64,000 bases of DNA, taken from positions 682,001 to 746,000 of the forward strand of contig NZ_OY781470.1 in the NCBI RefSeq assembly GCF_963676935.1, written 5' to 3'. Below, piece after piece: positions 52,160 to 62,909 of the stretch. The position numbers and the translations under genes were made by a program. Under the pieces are notes generated by a model that was not told the DNA's origin, did no database searches, and saw only the letters and a list, made by a program, of their open reading frames with translations. The first letter of the stretch is position 1. Each line of letters begins with the position of its first letter. Source of the DNA: Halarcobacter sp. (GTDB lineage Bacteria > Campylobacterota > Campylobacteria > Campylobacterales > Arcobacteraceae).

Positions 52160-52901
52160 TTTTAATTCCTATTCCTTCATAACCTTTGCTGTCAAGTTCT
52201 AAAGCTAAGTTGTAATCACCAGTTTTTACAATTTGCCCATCTTGCATAATATGTACGAAATCTGGTTTAATTTGTGATAATAGTTTGTCATAGTGAGTAA
52301 TCATTAATATTGAACGATTACCATCTAATAGTTCATTTATAACTTTTGCAACGGTTTTAATCGCATCAACATCTAATCCTGAATCAATCTCATCTAATAA
52401 AATTAGATCAGGTTTTAATAATAATAGTTGGATTAATTCATTTCTTTTTTTCTCCCCACCACTAAAACCATCATTTAAATCCCTTTGTAGAAGTTTTTTA
52501 TCAATATCAAACTTTCCTAATTCTTCTTTTGTCAATTTTAAAAAACTGATTGCATCTAACTCTTCTTCTTTATTATATTTTCTTTTTTCATTTACGGCTG
52601 TTCTTAAAAAGTAGCTGTTATTTACTCCTGGAATCTCCACTGGATTTTGAAAACTCATAAAGATACCTTCATTTGCCCTATCACTTACACTTAAATCTAA
52701 TAGATTTTTATCTTTATATTTAAGTTCACCTTCTTTTACTTCGCAATCATAGTGTGCACTTAATGTTTTTACTAAAGTTGATTTTCCTGCTCCATTTTGT
52801 CCCATAAGAACATGCACTTCACCTTTTTTTATATCTAGGTCTAAACCTTTTAATATCTCTTTATTATCTATATTAACTTTTAAATTTTTTATATTAAGCA
52901 T
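52140..52901 (-). CDS. sufC: SufC ATPase of the SUF complex
   Basis: 253 residues with Walker A GQNGAGKSTLV, Q-loop FMSFQNP, signature FSGGEKKRNEL and Walker B LILLDEIDSGLD, then the H-loop ITHYDKLL. ABC-type ATPase without membrane part; drives conformational change in SufB/SufD. Sequence LDVDAIKTVAKVIN is typical for SufC. Confidence 0.95.
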   Translation of the reverse strand: MLNIKNLKVNIDNKEILKGLDLDIKKGEVHVLMGQNGAGKSTLVKTLSAHYDCEVKEGELKYKDKNLLDLSVSDRANEGIFMSFQNPVEIPGVNNSYFLRTAVNEKRKYNKEEELDAISFLKLTKEELGKFDIDKKLLQRDLNDGFSGGEKKRNELIQLLLLKPDLILLDEIDSGLDVDAIKTVAKVINELLDGNRSILMITHYDKLLSQIKPDFVHIMQDGQIVKTGDYNLALELDSKGYEGIGIKNETYES

Positions 52902-52929
52902 GATATACCTCCTATTTTTTTTCTTTTTA

Positions 52930-54366
52930 TTAACCTACACTTCCCTCTAAAGAGATACTTAATAACTCTTTAGCTTCAGCTGCAAACTCCATTGGTAACT
53001 CTTTTAATACCTCTTTACAAAAACCATTTACAATCATAGCAATTGCATCCTCTTCTTCTATCCCTCTTTGATTTAGATAAAATAGTTGCTCATCTGAAAT
53101 TTTTGAAGTTGTTGCTTCATGTTCAATCTGCGCTGAAGAGTTTTTTATCTCATGGTATGGAAATGTGTGTGCTTTACATTTGTTTCCAATTAATAAAGAA
53201 TCACACTCCGAAACATTTCTCGCATTTTTTGCATTTTTCCCAATTCTTACCAATCCTCTGTAGGCATTTACACCTTTCATAGCTGAGATACCTTTTGAGA
53301 TAATTGTTGATTTTGTATTTTCACCTAAGTGAATCATTTTTGTACCAGTATCAGCTTGTTGGGCATGACTTGAAATAGCAACCGAATAAAACTCTCCAAC
53401 AGAATTTTTACCCTTTAAGATACATGATGGATATTTCCATGTAATAGATGAACCAGTTTCAACTTGTGTCCAAGATATTTTTGAGTTTTCACCTTTACAT
53501 AAACCTCTTTTTGTAACAAAGTTTAAAATACCACCTTTACCCTCATCATCACCTGGAAACCAGTTTTGAATAGTTGAGTATTTTATTTGTGCATTATCTA
53601 AGGCAATTAACTCTACAACTGCTGCATGAAGTTGTCTATCATCTCTACTTGGAGCTGAACATCCTTCATTATATGAAACATAACTTCCTTCATCACATAT
53701 TATTAATGTTCTTTCAAACTGACCTGTATTTAATGCATTTATTCTAAAATATGTAGATAACTCCATTGGACATCTAGTATTTGGTGGAATATATACAAAA
53801 CTTCCATCTGTAAATACTGCACTGTTTAATGCTGCAAAATAGTTATCTGCTTTTCCTACAACAGAAGCCAAATATTTTTTTAATATATCTTCATGTTTAT
53901 GTGCTGCTTCTGAGATTGAACAAAATATAATTCCTAATTTTTCTAATTCATCTTGAAAAGTTGTTTTAACTGAAACAGAGTCAAATACAGCATCAACAGC
54001 AACACCTGCTAACATTTTTTGCTCTTCTAAAGGAATACCAAGCTTTTCATATGTTTTTAATATTTCAGGGTCAACTTCATCTAAAGAATCTAAATTCTTT
54101 TTTGGCGCAGAAAAATATGAAATATCTTGATAGTCAATTTTTAGATACTTTAAATTTGCCCAAGATGGTTCTTCCATTTTTAGCCATTTTTTATAAGCAC
54201 TTAATCTAAAGTCTAATAACCATTGTGGTTCATCTTTCTTTTTTGATATGGCTTTTATGACATCTTCATTTAAACCTTTTGGGAATGTATCACTCTCAAT
54301 AAGTGTTTCAAAGCCTAATTTATAGTCTCTATTTAAAATATCTTTTATTTGTTTATTATCACTCAT
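52930..54366 (-). CDS. sufB: SufB scaffold protein
   Basis: 478 residues, full length. C-terminal segments [21 protein letters not shown] and [28 protein letters not shown] are diagnostic. It is the first gene of the order sufB-C-D-S-E-T. The scaffold on which Fe-S clusters are assembled. The start follows AGGGG. A TATTT/AAATA-rich inverted repeat directly upstream of the binding site is shared with the NifS/NifU operon. Confidence 0.95.
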   Translation of the reverse strand: MSDNKQIKDILNRDYKLGFETLIESDTFPKGLNEDVIKAISKKKDEPQWLLDFRLSAYKKWLKMEEPSWANLKYLKIDYQDISYFSAPKKNLDSLDEVDPEILKTYEKLGIPLEEQKMLAGVAVDAVFDSVSVKTTFQDELEKLGIIFCSISEAAHKHEDILKKYLASVVGKADNYFAALNSAVFTDGSFVYIPPNTRCPMELSTYFRINALNTGQFERTLIICDEGSYVSYNEGCSAPSRDDRQLHAAVVELIALDNAQIKYSTIQNWFPGDDEGKGGILNFVTKRGLCKGENSKISWTQVETGSSITWKYPSCILKGKNSVGEFYSVAISSHAQQADTGTKMIHLGENTKSTIISKGISAMKGVNAYRGLVRIGKNAKNARNVSECDSLLIGNKCKAHTFPYHEIKNSSAQIEHEATTSKISDEQLFYLNQRGIEEEDAIAMIVNGFCKEVLKELPMEFAAEAKELLSISLEGSVG

Positions 54367-54382
54367 TTTAAACCCCTTTTTT

Positions 54383-54407
54383 AAATAGGACTATTTTTAT
54401 CCTATTT
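54383..54407. promoter_or_regulatory. Candidate Fe-S regulator site at sufB
   Basis: AAATAGGA and TCCTATTT are perfect 8-bp arms around 9 bases. The core GACTATTTTTATCCTATTT (54389-54407) also occurs at 57102-57120, 19 of 19 identical. It lies 17-41 bases upstream of the sufB ATG. Confidence 0.6.
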
Positions 54408-54544
54408 CTAAAAATAAATGTAACATATGTTCATTAAAAAAATATTTATATAAATTAGTAAAATACCAATTTAAATTTATTTTAATATATTTAATCGTTC
54501 CTAAATATTATTATAATATAATTTATTATCTAAAAAGGAGATTT

Positions 54545-54766
54545 ATGGAAACTAATAGATATAAAGAGTATAAAGTTATTCATATAGTTGAGGGCGGATG
54601 TGGAACAATTTTTTTAGGTTCTTCAGGCTTACCATTGAAGAAAATTGAGGCTGAATTAAACCTACATGCAAGTGAAGGTTGGCAAATGGTATTCCAAGTT
54701 ATTGAAAGTAAAAGATTTTGGTTATTTTGGACAAGAGAAGCTGCAATAATTACTTTAGGTCGTTAG
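54545..54766 (+). CDS. DUF4177 family small protein
   Basis: 73 residues: YKEYKVIHIVE, then a Gly-rich turn and LNLHASEGWQMVFQVIESKRFWLFWTREAAIITLGR, the typical DUF4177 pattern in which EGWQ(L/M)V is conserved. Function unknown in the family. It has a GGAG site, is divergent from sufB and is followed after one base by yidD. Confidence 0.8.
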   Translation: METNRYKEYKVIHIVEGGCGTIFLGSSGLPLKKIEAELNLHASEGWQMVFQVIESKRFWLFWTREAAIITLGR

Positions 54767-54767
54767 A

Positions 54768-54989
54768 TTGAAAAAAGTTATTTTATTTATGATAAATCTT
54801 TATCGTAAAAGTGGAGGAAGTAAAAGATGGTTTGGAATTGAGTGTAATTTTGAACCAACTTGTTCTTTATTTACTTATAACGCAATAGAAAAATATGGAA
54901 TAAAAAAGGGAATAACTTTAGGTTTTCATAGAATAAATGATTGTAAAAAAAGTGATTCAATTTGTAAATGTATAGATCCCCTTAAATAA
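54768..54989 (+). CDS. yidD: Membrane protein insertion factor YidD
   Basis: 73 residues, TTG start one base after the DUF4177 stop. Contains the YidD core: LYRKSGGSKRWFGIECNFEPTCSLFTYNAIEKYG, with CxPTCS-like Cys, and GFHRINDC near the end. The usual form is YRYxxxPxLPxxCRFxPTCSxY; this one is divergent at the first half (KSGGSKRWFGIECNF), so it may be an atypical or paralogous member rather than the one linked to rnpA/yidC. Lies along the membrane surface. Confidence 0.75.
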   Translation: MKKVILFMINLYRKSGGSKRWFGIECNFEPTCSLFTYNAIEKYGIKKGITLGFHRINDCKKSDSICKCIDPLK

Positions 54990-55000
54990 AAGGATTATTT

Positions 55001-55378
55001 GTGTTAAAAAAAGATGAAGTTGATTTAGAAGAGGAAAAAATTCGTATAAAAATTAATAATCTTGATGATGAAAAAAGAAAAGTCTTTTATAAAGATGTTA
55101 AAGATAAATTGAAAGACCCTGATACTTATGCTGTTTTAAATTGGTTTTTTATAGCAGGGTTACACCATTTTTATTTAGAAAAATGGAAAAGGGGTGTATT
55201 TAATTTATCAATTTTTATTATAGGTATAATTTTTTTGTCTCTTTCCTTTTTTGAAATAGGATTTTTTATAATAATAATTATCTCAGTGATTGAATTAGGA
55301 GCATTATTTAATTCACAAGTAATTGTGCAAGATTATAATAATAAAGTATATGAAGACACATTAAATAAAATAAAATAA
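55001..55378 (+). CDS. TM2-domain membrane protein
   Basis: 125 residues, GTG start 11 bases after yidD with an AAAGGA site. A charged N-terminal helix (about 1-42) precedes a TM2-like region: FFIAGLHHFYLEKWKRGVFNL then two membrane helices. The Gly-x-H-x-F-Y-L-G/E pattern is the TM2 signature. Function unknown. It ends 3 bases before the stop of the convergent ABC permease gene. Confidence 0.75.
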   Translation: MLKKDEVDLEEEKIRIKINNLDDEKRKVFYKDVKDKLKDPDTYAVLNWFFIAGLHHFYLEKWKRGVFNLSIFIIGIIFLSLSFFEIGFFIIIIISVIELGALFNSQVIVQDYNNKVYEDTLNKIK

Positions 55379-55381
55379 CTC

Positions 55382-56173
55382 TTATTTTTTTATATGTGCT
55401 TCAAGTTTATTTGTATAATAAGAGATAGGATAAGTTAAAATTAAATAACCCAATGCAAGTGGAATATAACTCTCTAAAGTAGAATATGTATATGCATTTA
55501 CCTCTTGTGCATTCATTGTAAATTCACTTATTGATATTATTGATAACAAAGATGAATCTTTTATTATACTAGCAAATTGTCCTGTTAAAGCAGGTAACAT
55601 TCTTTTAAATGCTTGTGGGAAAACTACATATCTATACATTTGATAGTTTGTCATTCCCAGGCTTAAAGCTGTTTCATATTGTTCAAAGTCTACAGATTCA
55701 ATTGCACCTCTTATGATTTCACAAACATAAGCTCCTGCAAATAAAGCTAAAATCACAACACCAACAACATATCTGTTATCTAAACCTAAATTATTTGCAA
55801 AAACATAAAAAAATATTAAAATTTGTACTAAAAGGGGAGTTCCTCTTATTATCTCAATATAAAATTTTGAAAAATATCTAAGTATTAATAGTTTTGAATT
55901 CTGAGCATATGCAAAAAATAATCCAATAATAAAACTTAATATTAATGCAAAAAAAGAGATTATGATAGTTATAAAGAATCCATCAATGAATTTTTGCCTA
56001 TATTCATAAACACTATCCCAATTAAAACTATATGAGACATTTTTAAACATTAAGTAAAATGTAACAGAAACTAAGATTGTAAGTAGAAAAAGATTAAAAA
56101 GGTAGATAGGTTTATCTACCTTTTTATCTCCTTTTAAACCTTTTTCATGGATAAAAAGTTTTTTTATATTCAA
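55382..56173 (-). CDS. Polar amino-acid ABC transporter permease
   Basis: 263 residues with five membrane helices and the His/Glu/Gln-type permease signature: GFFITIIISFFALIL, EIIRGTPLLVQILIFF and the EAA loop YETALSLGMTNYQMYRYVVFPQAF. It pairs with the binding protein encoded 13 bases upstream. No ATPase gene is adjacent, so a shared one elsewhere must power it. A 13-bp perfect hairpin with a T-run lies inside its first codons (56096-56125) and may limit its transcription relative to the binding protein. Confidence 0.9.
   Translation of the reverse strand: MNIKKLFIHEKGLKGDKKVDKPIYLFNLFLLTILVSVTFYLMFKNVSYSFNWDSVYEYRQKFIDGFFITIIISFFALILSFIIGLFFAYAQNSKLLILRYFSKFYIEIIRGTPLLVQILIFFYVFANNLGLDNRYVVGVVILALFAGAYVCEIIRGAIESVDFEQYETALSLGMTNYQMYRYVVFPQAFKRMLPALTGQFASIIKDSSLLSIISISEFTMNAQEVNAYTYSTLESYIPLALGYLILTYPISYYTNKLEAHIKK
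56096..56125 (-). terminator. Terminator-like hairpin inside the permease gene
   Basis: AAAAAGGTAGATA and TATCTACCTTTTT, perfect 13-bp arms with a 4-base loop. Reading the minus strand it ends in five T. It covers codons about 17-26 of the permease and lies 62 bases after the binding-protein stop, where it could end most binding-protein transcripts. Confidence 0.6.
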
Positions 56174-56186
56174 TTTATATTATTTC

Positions 56187-57005
56187 CTAGAAGAAAAATG
56201 GGATACCAAGTTCATCAAATGTGTTTTTGGCATCAGTTAAATATTTTTTAGCAAATGTATCAAAAGTTCCATCCTCTTTTGCTTTTTTGATAAACTCATT
56301 TACTTTTTCTTTTAATGGATCATTTTGTCTTAAAGCAACTCCCCAATATTCAAAATCTTTTTGAAATGGTTTAAGAAGTGGTTTTGTTGTATCCATATGT
56401 TTTGCATAGTTTTTATAAATAGTTAATTGGTCATATAAAAATCCATCAGCTTTACCTTGAACAACTTCAAGTACACATGCAGCTTCTTTATCAAAAACTA
56501 GAATATCAGCATTTGGTAAATTATTTTTTGCGTATAAGTGACCAGTTGAACCTTTTTTTACAGCAACTTTTTTCCCTTCTTTATTTAAATCTTCTATTGA
56601 GTCAACATCAGAATCTTTGTTTGCTAAGATTGCAAGTGAAGTTTGTGCATAAGGAATTGAAAAATCTATAGATTTTTTTCTTTCATCTGTAATTGTCATT
56701 GAAGAGATGATTAGATCAATTTTACCTGTTTTAAGAGATGGAATAAGACCATCCCATGCAATATTCTCAATTACAACTTCTTTATTTAAATATTTACCTA
56801 ATGCTTTAGCAAAATCAACAGAAACACCTGAAGGTGTACCATCTTTATCACTCATTTCAAATGGTGGATAAGCTAATTCCATACCAACTGTTAAAATATC
56901 TTTCTTTACATTCTCTTGAGAATCTGAAGCAACTTTTTGTTCACCACACCCAATAAATAGGAGACTAACAAATAAAACTAAAAAACTAAAAAATAATTTT
57001 TTCAT
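56187..57005 (-). CDS. Amino-acid ABC transporter substrate-binding lipoprotein
   Basis: 272 residues. Lipobox Cys20 in LLFIGCGEQ. SBP family 3 pattern: LTVGMELAYPPFEMSDKDG, GVSVDFAKALGKYLN, GLIPSLKTGKIDLIISSMTIT and the Arg of ERKKSIDFSIPYAQT that binds the amino-acid carboxylate. Located in the outer leaf of the inner membrane. First gene of a two-gene operon with the permease. Substrate likely a polar amino acid such as Gln, Glu, His or Cys. Confidence 0.92.
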   Translation of the reverse strand: MKKLFFSFLVLFVSLLFIGCGEQKVASDSQENVKKDILTVGMELAYPPFEMSDKDGTPSGVSVDFAKALGKYLNKEVVIENIAWDGLIPSLKTGKIDLIISSMTITDERKKSIDFSIPYAQTSLAILANKDSDVDSIEDLNKEGKKVAVKKGSTGHLYAKNNLPNADILVFDKEAACVLEVVQGKADGFLYDQLTIYKNYAKHMDTTKPLLKPFQKDFEYWGVALRQNDPLKEKVNEFIKKAKEDGTFDTFAKKYLTDAKNTFDELGIPFFF

Positions 57006-57101
57006 AGTATAACCTTTATAAAATTTGGTATATTATCTCAGAAGTAAACTTATGTTAAAATTAGAAAAGGAATAGTGTAAAAGTATAGTTTTATTAATTA
57101 A

Positions 57102-57120
57102 GACTATTTTTATCCTATTT
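57102..57120. promoter_or_regulatory. Candidate Fe-S regulator site before nifS
   Basis: GACTATTTTTATCCTATTT, identical over 19 bases to 54389-54407 in front of sufB. 91-109 bases before the nifS start. The left half of the palindrome is only partly kept here. Confidence 0.55.
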
Positions 57121-57180
57121 TAATTATAATTCAAAATTAAAATTCAAGAGGGTACTTTTTATGGAACACTTATTGCATAA

Positions 57181-58407
<1,227 letters not shown>

Positions 58408-58427
58408 AAAAGAAGAAGGAATTAATA

Positions 58428-59408
58428 ATGGCAAAGAATGATTTAATTACTGGTTCAATTTGGGATGAATACTCAAACCAAGTAATCAGAAGAATGGATG
58501 ATCCAACTCATCAAGGTGAAATTACTGAAGAAAGAGCAAAAGAATTAGGTGGAAAATTAATTGTAGCTGATTTTGGTGCAGAGTCTTGTGGTGATGCAGT
58601 AAGACTTTACTGGTGTGTTGATGAAAAAACTGATAAGATTTTAGATTCAAAATTTAAATCTTTTGGTTGTGGTACAGCTATTGCTTCATCTGATGCTATG
58701 GCAGAGCTTTGTATTGGTAAAACTGTTGATGAAGCAGTAAAAATTACAAATATTGATGTTGAAAAAGCTTTAAGAGATCATCCAGATGTTCCTGCAGTTC
58801 CTCCTCAAAAAATGCACTGCTCAGTTATGGCTTATGATGTTATTAAAAAAGCTGCTGGTACATATAAAGGTGTAGATATGGAATCTTTTGAAGAGGAGTT
58901 CATTATCTGTGAGTGTGCAAGAGTTTCTTTAGCAACTATACAAGAAGTTATTAAATTAAATGACCTTAAAACTGTTGAAGAGATTACTGATTATACAAAA
59001 GCAGGGGCATTTTGTAAATCATGTATTAAACCAGGTGGTCACGAAGAAAAAGAGATGTACTTAGTTGATATATTAGAAAATACAAGAGCTGAAATGGATC
59101 ATGAAAGAATGAAATCTGCTGCAGATGCTAGTGAAAGTGGGCAATCTTCATTTGATAAAATGACAATTGTTCAAAGAATTAAACTAGTAGATGAAGTTTT
59201 AGATACTGATATCAGACCAATGCTAATGATGGATGGTGGTAATATGGAGATTATTGATATTAAAGAAAATATTCCACACTATGATATTTATATCAGATAC
59301 TTAGGTGCATGTAATGGTTGTGCATCTGGTGATACAGGTACTTTATACGCTATTGAATCAGTACTTAAACAAAAAGTTGATGAGAATATTAGAGTTTTAC
59401 CTATCTAA
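58428..59408 (+). CDS. nifU: Modular Fe-S scaffold NifU
   Basis: 326 residues in three domains. An IscU-like N-terminal part with cysteines in ESCGDAVRLYW, GCGTAIASSD and PQKMHCSVMA. A central BFD-like [2Fe-2S] domain with IICECARVS and FCKSCIKPGG. A C-terminal Nfu domain with the cluster motif LGACNGCASGDTGTLYAIE. Full length, as in Helicobacter NifU. Co-transcribed with nifS and closed by a strong terminator. Confidence 0.95.
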   Translation: MAKNDLITGSIWDEYSNQVIRRMDDPTHQGEITEERAKELGGKLIVADFGAESCGDAVRLYWCVDEKTDKILDSKFKSFGCGTAIASSDAMAELCIGKTVDEAVKITNIDVEKALRDHPDVPAVPPQKMHCSVMAYDVIKKAAGTYKGVDMESFEEEFIICECARVSLATIQEVIKLNDLKTVEEITDYTKAGAFCKSCIKPGGHEEKEMYLVDILENTRAEMDHERMKSAADASESGQSSFDKMTIVQRIKLVDEVLDTDIRPMLMMDGGNMEIIDIKENIPHYDIYIRYLGACNGCASGDTGTLYAIESVLKQKVDENIRVLPI

Positions 59409-59430
59409 TTAATTTAATCAAAATTACCCA

Positions 59431-59464
59431 AAACCCAAGTTATTTAGTTAACTTGGGTTTTTTT
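59431..59464 (+). terminator. Terminator of nifSU
   Basis: AAACCCAAGTTA and TAACTTGGGTTT, 12-bp perfect stem with a 6-base loop, followed by TTTT. 23 bases after the nifU stop. Confidence 0.9.
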
Positions 59465-59549
59465 ATACTTAAGTGAACTTTCATTCAAAATTAAATTAAA
59501 ATAAAAGAAAAAAAAGATAAGATTTATTAAATTATTTTGGGAGTATTTT

Positions 59550-61121
59550 ATGTTTAATTTTGGTAAAACTGACGAGGAAGCAGCAAGATTAGCTGCAATG
59601 GAAGAAAACTATGCAATTATATCATTTAAACCAGATGGAACAATTATCCATGCAAATGATAACTTTTTAAATGCCTTAGGTTACAATTTAAATGAGGTTG
59701 TTGGAAAACATCATAGAATGTTTTGTGACAAAAATTACATAAATACTACTGAATATACTAATTTTTGGAAAGATTTATCAAGTGGAAAATCGCAAATAGA
59801 TGAGTTCGAAAGGATTCATAAAAATGGAAGTTCTGTTTGGATTCAAGCCTCATATACACCAGTAAAAGATAAAAGTGGAAGAGTCAATCGTGTAGTTAAA
59901 TTTGCACAAGATATTACTTCTGCAAAAACTGTAATAGATAGTGTTAATAATGCAATTGAGTTAGCAAAAACTGGAATTATGAAAAATACTATAACTGAAA
60001 CAACACAAAATTCAGCTATAGAAGAGTTGAAAAATGGAATTAATGATTTATTTAATGTAGTATCATCAAAAGTTGATGGAGACTTAAATAATATCTCAAA
60101 AGCTTTAAGTTTTTATCAAAAACTTGATTTTACATATAGAATAGATGGAAATGATTTAGGTGATACTGCAAGTGGTCTAAATAATCTTGCTGATGTAATA
60201 AATCAAATGTTAGTTAAAAACAAAGAAAATGGTTTGACTCTAGGTGAAAGTTCAAATATTTTACTTAAAAATGTTGATACTTTAAATGTAAATTCTAATG
60301 AAGCAGCAGCTTCTTTAGAAGAAACGGCAGCTGCATTAGAAGAGATTACCTCTAACATCTCTCACAATACAGAAAATGTTGTAAAAATGTCAAATTTTGC
60401 AAATGAAGTTACAAACTCAACAAATGAAGGGAAAGATTTAGCACAACAAACAACTGTAGCAATGAATGAGATAGATGAAGAGGTTAATGCAATTAATGAT
60501 GCAATTACAGTTATCGATCAAATTGCTTTTCAAACAAATATTCTTTCACTTAATGCAGCTGTTGAAGCTGCCACTGCAGGAGAAGCAGGAAAAGGATTTG
60601 CTGTCGTTGCTCAAGAGGTAAGAAACCTTGCAGCTAGATCTGCTGAAGCTGCTAAAGAGATTAAAGATCTTGTAGAAAATGCTACAAATAAAGCTAATAG
60701 TGGTAAAGCAATTTCAGATAAGATGATTCAAGGATATAATGGTTTAAGTGAGAATATTACTAAAACAATAGAATTGATTTCTCATATTGAAATAGCTTCA
60801 AAAGAACAATTAACAGGAATTGAGCAAATAAATGATGCAATAAATAGTCTTGATCAACAGACACAACAAAATGCATCAATTGCAAATCAAACACATGATA
60901 TAGCTGCTCAAACTGATGAGATAGCAAAACTAATTGTATCTGATGCAGATGAAAAACAATTTATTGGTAAAGATAAAGTAAAAGCAAAAGTTTTAGGTAA
61001 TCAAAATAAAACTATAAGTTCAAATGCAACAAAGCATACACAATCAAAATCTATACAAAAAACTGAAAATAGAAAAATTGAATCTAAAATTTCAAATAGT
61101 GATGAATGGGAAAGTTTTTAA
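59550..61121 (+). CDS. Soluble PAS-domain chemoreceptor with WESF-type tail
   Basis: 523 residues with no membrane helix, so cytoplasmic. PAS domain at about 15-125 ([24 protein letters not shown], then [17 protein letters not shown]), of the type that binds FAD in Aer-like receptors, then a HAMP-like segment and the MCP signalling domain with [20 protein letters not shown]. The C-terminus SDEWESF resembles the CheR-tethering pentapeptide. Probable redox or energy taxis receptor. Signalling domain nearly the same as that of the membrane receptor at 33829. Confidence 0.93.
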   Translation: MFNFGKTDEEAARLAAMEENYAIISFKPDGTIIHANDNFLNALGYNLNEVVGKHHRMFCDKNYINTTEYTNFWKDLSSGKSQIDEFERIHKNGSSVWIQASYTPVKDKSGRVNRVVKFAQDITSAKTVIDSVNNAIELAKTGIMKNTITETTQNSAIEELKNGINDLFNVVSSKVDGDLNNISKALSFYQKLDFTYRIDGNDLGDTASGLNNLADVINQMLVKNKENGLTLGESSNILLKNVDTLNVNSNEAAASLEETAAALEEITSNISHNTENVVKMSNFANEVTNSTNEGKDLAQQTTVAMNEIDEEVNAINDAITVIDQIAFQTNILSLNAAVEAATAGEAGKGFAVVAQEVRNLAARSAEAAKEIKDLVENATNKANSGKAISDKMIQGYNGLSENITKTIELISHIEIASKEQLTGIEQINDAINSLDQQTQQNASIANQTHDIAAQTDEIAKLIVSDADEKQFIGKDKVKAKVLGNQNKTISSNATKHTQSKSIQKTENRKIESKISNSDEWESF

Positions 61122-61154
61122 TAAAATAAACAAATCTGCTTTTATTGATTTAAG

Positions 61155-61184
61155 AAAGGTCTAGTTATTCTAGGCCTTTTTTTA
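61155..61184 (+). terminator. Terminator of the PAS chemoreceptor gene
   Basis: AAAGGTCTAG and CTAGGCCTTT (one wobble) with a 5-base loop and a run of T. 33 bases after the stop. Confidence 0.85.
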
Positions 61185-61226
61185 TTTATGATATAATTAT
61201 TTAAATTTATTAAATAGGAGAATGTT

Positions 61227-61409
61227 ATGACAGCACAAGATAAAGAGTTAGAACAACTTCATGATACTATTGTTGACGATGTTAAAGATTTATTAGATAA
61301 ATATATGACGATTGTAGGTTGGGATGTACCTGAAAATGATGAAGATGAAGCTAAAAAAAAGATTTTAGCTATTATCAAAGATACAATTGAAAAAATAGAA
61401 AAAGAGTAG
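61227..61409 (+). CDS. 60-residue acidic hypothetical protein
   Basis: Highly charged helical protein: KELEQLHDTIVDDVKDLLDKYMTI, a central WDVPENDEDEAKKKI, and a C-terminal helix ending EKIEKE. Preceded by AGGAG. No family recognised; its compact, soluble helical-hairpin look and single-gene unit with hairpins on both sides suggest a genuine conserved small protein. Role unknown. Confidence 0.7.
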   Translation: MTAQDKELEQLHDTIVDDVKDLLDKYMTIVGWDVPENDEDEAKKKILAIIKDTIEKIEKE

Positions 61410-61425
61410 TGCTTTATGCACTACT
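61405..61425 (+). terminator. Hairpin after the 60-residue gene
   Basis: AGTAGTGC and GCACTACT around a 5-base loop, overlapping the stop codon. The T-run is poor, so termination strength is uncertain. Confidence 0.45.
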
Positions 61426-61487
61426 TAACTACATTAAACTAAATACACTTATGTTATAATTTCACAACTATCAAAATAGGATAATTT

Positions 61488-62879
61488 ATGTCAAATCAAA
61501 ATAATCAAATACTTAAAAATACTAATGCTCAAATTTTAGATGAATTTAATGCTTCTATAATGTTTGATAAAGAGTTATACGCGCAAGATATTGCAGGTTC
61601 AATTGCACACTCAAAAATGCTATATACTCAAGGAATATTAACAAAAGAGGAACAAGAAGCAATTGAGAAAGGTCTTCTTCAAGTTAAAGATGAGATTGAG
61701 TCGGGTGAATTTAAATTTTCATTAGAAACAGAAGATATTCATATGGCAGTTGAGAGTAGATTAACTGAAATCATTGGAGAACCAGGGAAAAGACTTCATA
61801 CAGCAAGAAGTAGAAATGATCAAGTTGCTACAGATTTTAGACTATATGTTCAAGATAAAAGTGAAAGTATAAAAGCTCAATTAAAAGAACTAATAAAAGT
61901 TTTTGTTGAAGTAGCAGATAAACATACTACAACTTTAATCCCAGGAATGACACACTTACAACATGCTCAACCTTTAAACTTTGGATACCATTTACTTGCT
62001 TATGCAAATATGTTCAAAAGAGATTTTGAAAGGTTTGAAAGTTCATATGAGAGAAACAATTTTTCGCCACTTGGAAGTGCTGCATTAGCAGGAACTCCAC
62101 ACAATATTGATCGATTTTTAAGTAGCGAGATACTTGGATTTACTGCTCCAACTTCCCATGCAATGGATACAGTAAGTGATAGAGATTTTGCTTTGGAGAT
62201 TTTATTTAATATCTCAACTTGTATGATGCATGTTAGTAGAATATCTGAAGAGTTAGTTACTTGGTCTTCATATGAGTTTCAATTTGTTAGAATGAGTGAT
62301 GAGTATGCAACAACAAGTTCAATTATGCCACAAAAAAAGAACCCTGATGTACCAGAACTATTAAGAGGTAAAACAGGTAGAGTTTATGGAAACTTAATCT
62401 CACTACTTACTGTTATGAAAGGTTTACCATTAGCTTACAATAAAGATACACAAGAAGACAAAGAGGGTGTTTTTGATTCAGTTAAAACTGTAGAGATTTC
62501 ACTTAAAATTTTAACTGAAGTTATAAGAACAATGATTGTAAATGTTGATAAGATGGAAGCAGCTTGTAAAATTGGACACTTAAGTGCAACAGATTTAGCT
62601 GACTTTCTAGTTCAAAAACAAAATATGCCATTTAGAACGGCTTATTATATTACAAAAGATGTAGTTGCTTGTGCAAACTCTTTAAACAAAGATATAAGTG
62701 AATTAACTTTAGATGAAATTAGAAGTGCAAATGAAGAGTTAAAAAATATTGATGAAGAGATAATCATGTATTTAGATTTAAGAAACTCTATGAACGCACG
62801 AACATCATTTGGTGGCACATCAACAATTCAAACAGTTGAACAAATAAAAGTATTTGAAGATTGGTTAAAAAAGGTATAA
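61488..62879 (+). CDS. argH: Argininosuccinate lyase
   Basis: 463 residues, standard length. Catalytic and family segments: [37 protein letters not shown], and the fumarase-superfamily signature [18 protein letters not shown]. It splits argininosuccinate into arginine and fumarate, the last step of arginine synthesis, in the cytoplasm as a tetramer. Stands alone, with no other arg gene near. Confidence 0.96.
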   Translation: MSNQNNQILKNTNAQILDEFNASIMFDKELYAQDIAGSIAHSKMLYTQGILTKEEQEAIEKGLLQVKDEIESGEFKFSLETEDIHMAVESRLTEIIGEPGKRLHTARSRNDQVATDFRLYVQDKSESIKAQLKELIKVFVEVADKHTTTLIPGMTHLQHAQPLNFGYHLLAYANMFKRDFERFESSYERNNFSPLGSAALAGTPHNIDRFLSSEILGFTAPTSHAMDTVSDRDFALEILFNISTCMMHVSRISEELVTWSSYEFQFVRMSDEYATTSSIMPQKKNPDVPELLRGKTGRVYGNLISLLTVMKGLPLAYNKDTQEDKEGVFDSVKTVEISLKILTEVIRTMIVNVDKMEAACKIGHLSATDLADFLVQKQNMPFRTAYYITKDVVACANSLNKDISELTLDEIRSANEELKNIDEEIIMYLDLRNSMNARTSFGGTSTIQTVEQIKVFEDWLKKV

Positions 62880-62909
62880 ATATTAGATGAGTTTAACTCA
62901 TCTAATATT
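62879..62909. terminator. Bidirectional terminator between argH and cheV
   Basis: AATATTAGATGAGTT and AACTCATCTAATATT, 15-bp perfect palindrome with one central base, touching both convergent stop codons. Confidence 0.75.
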
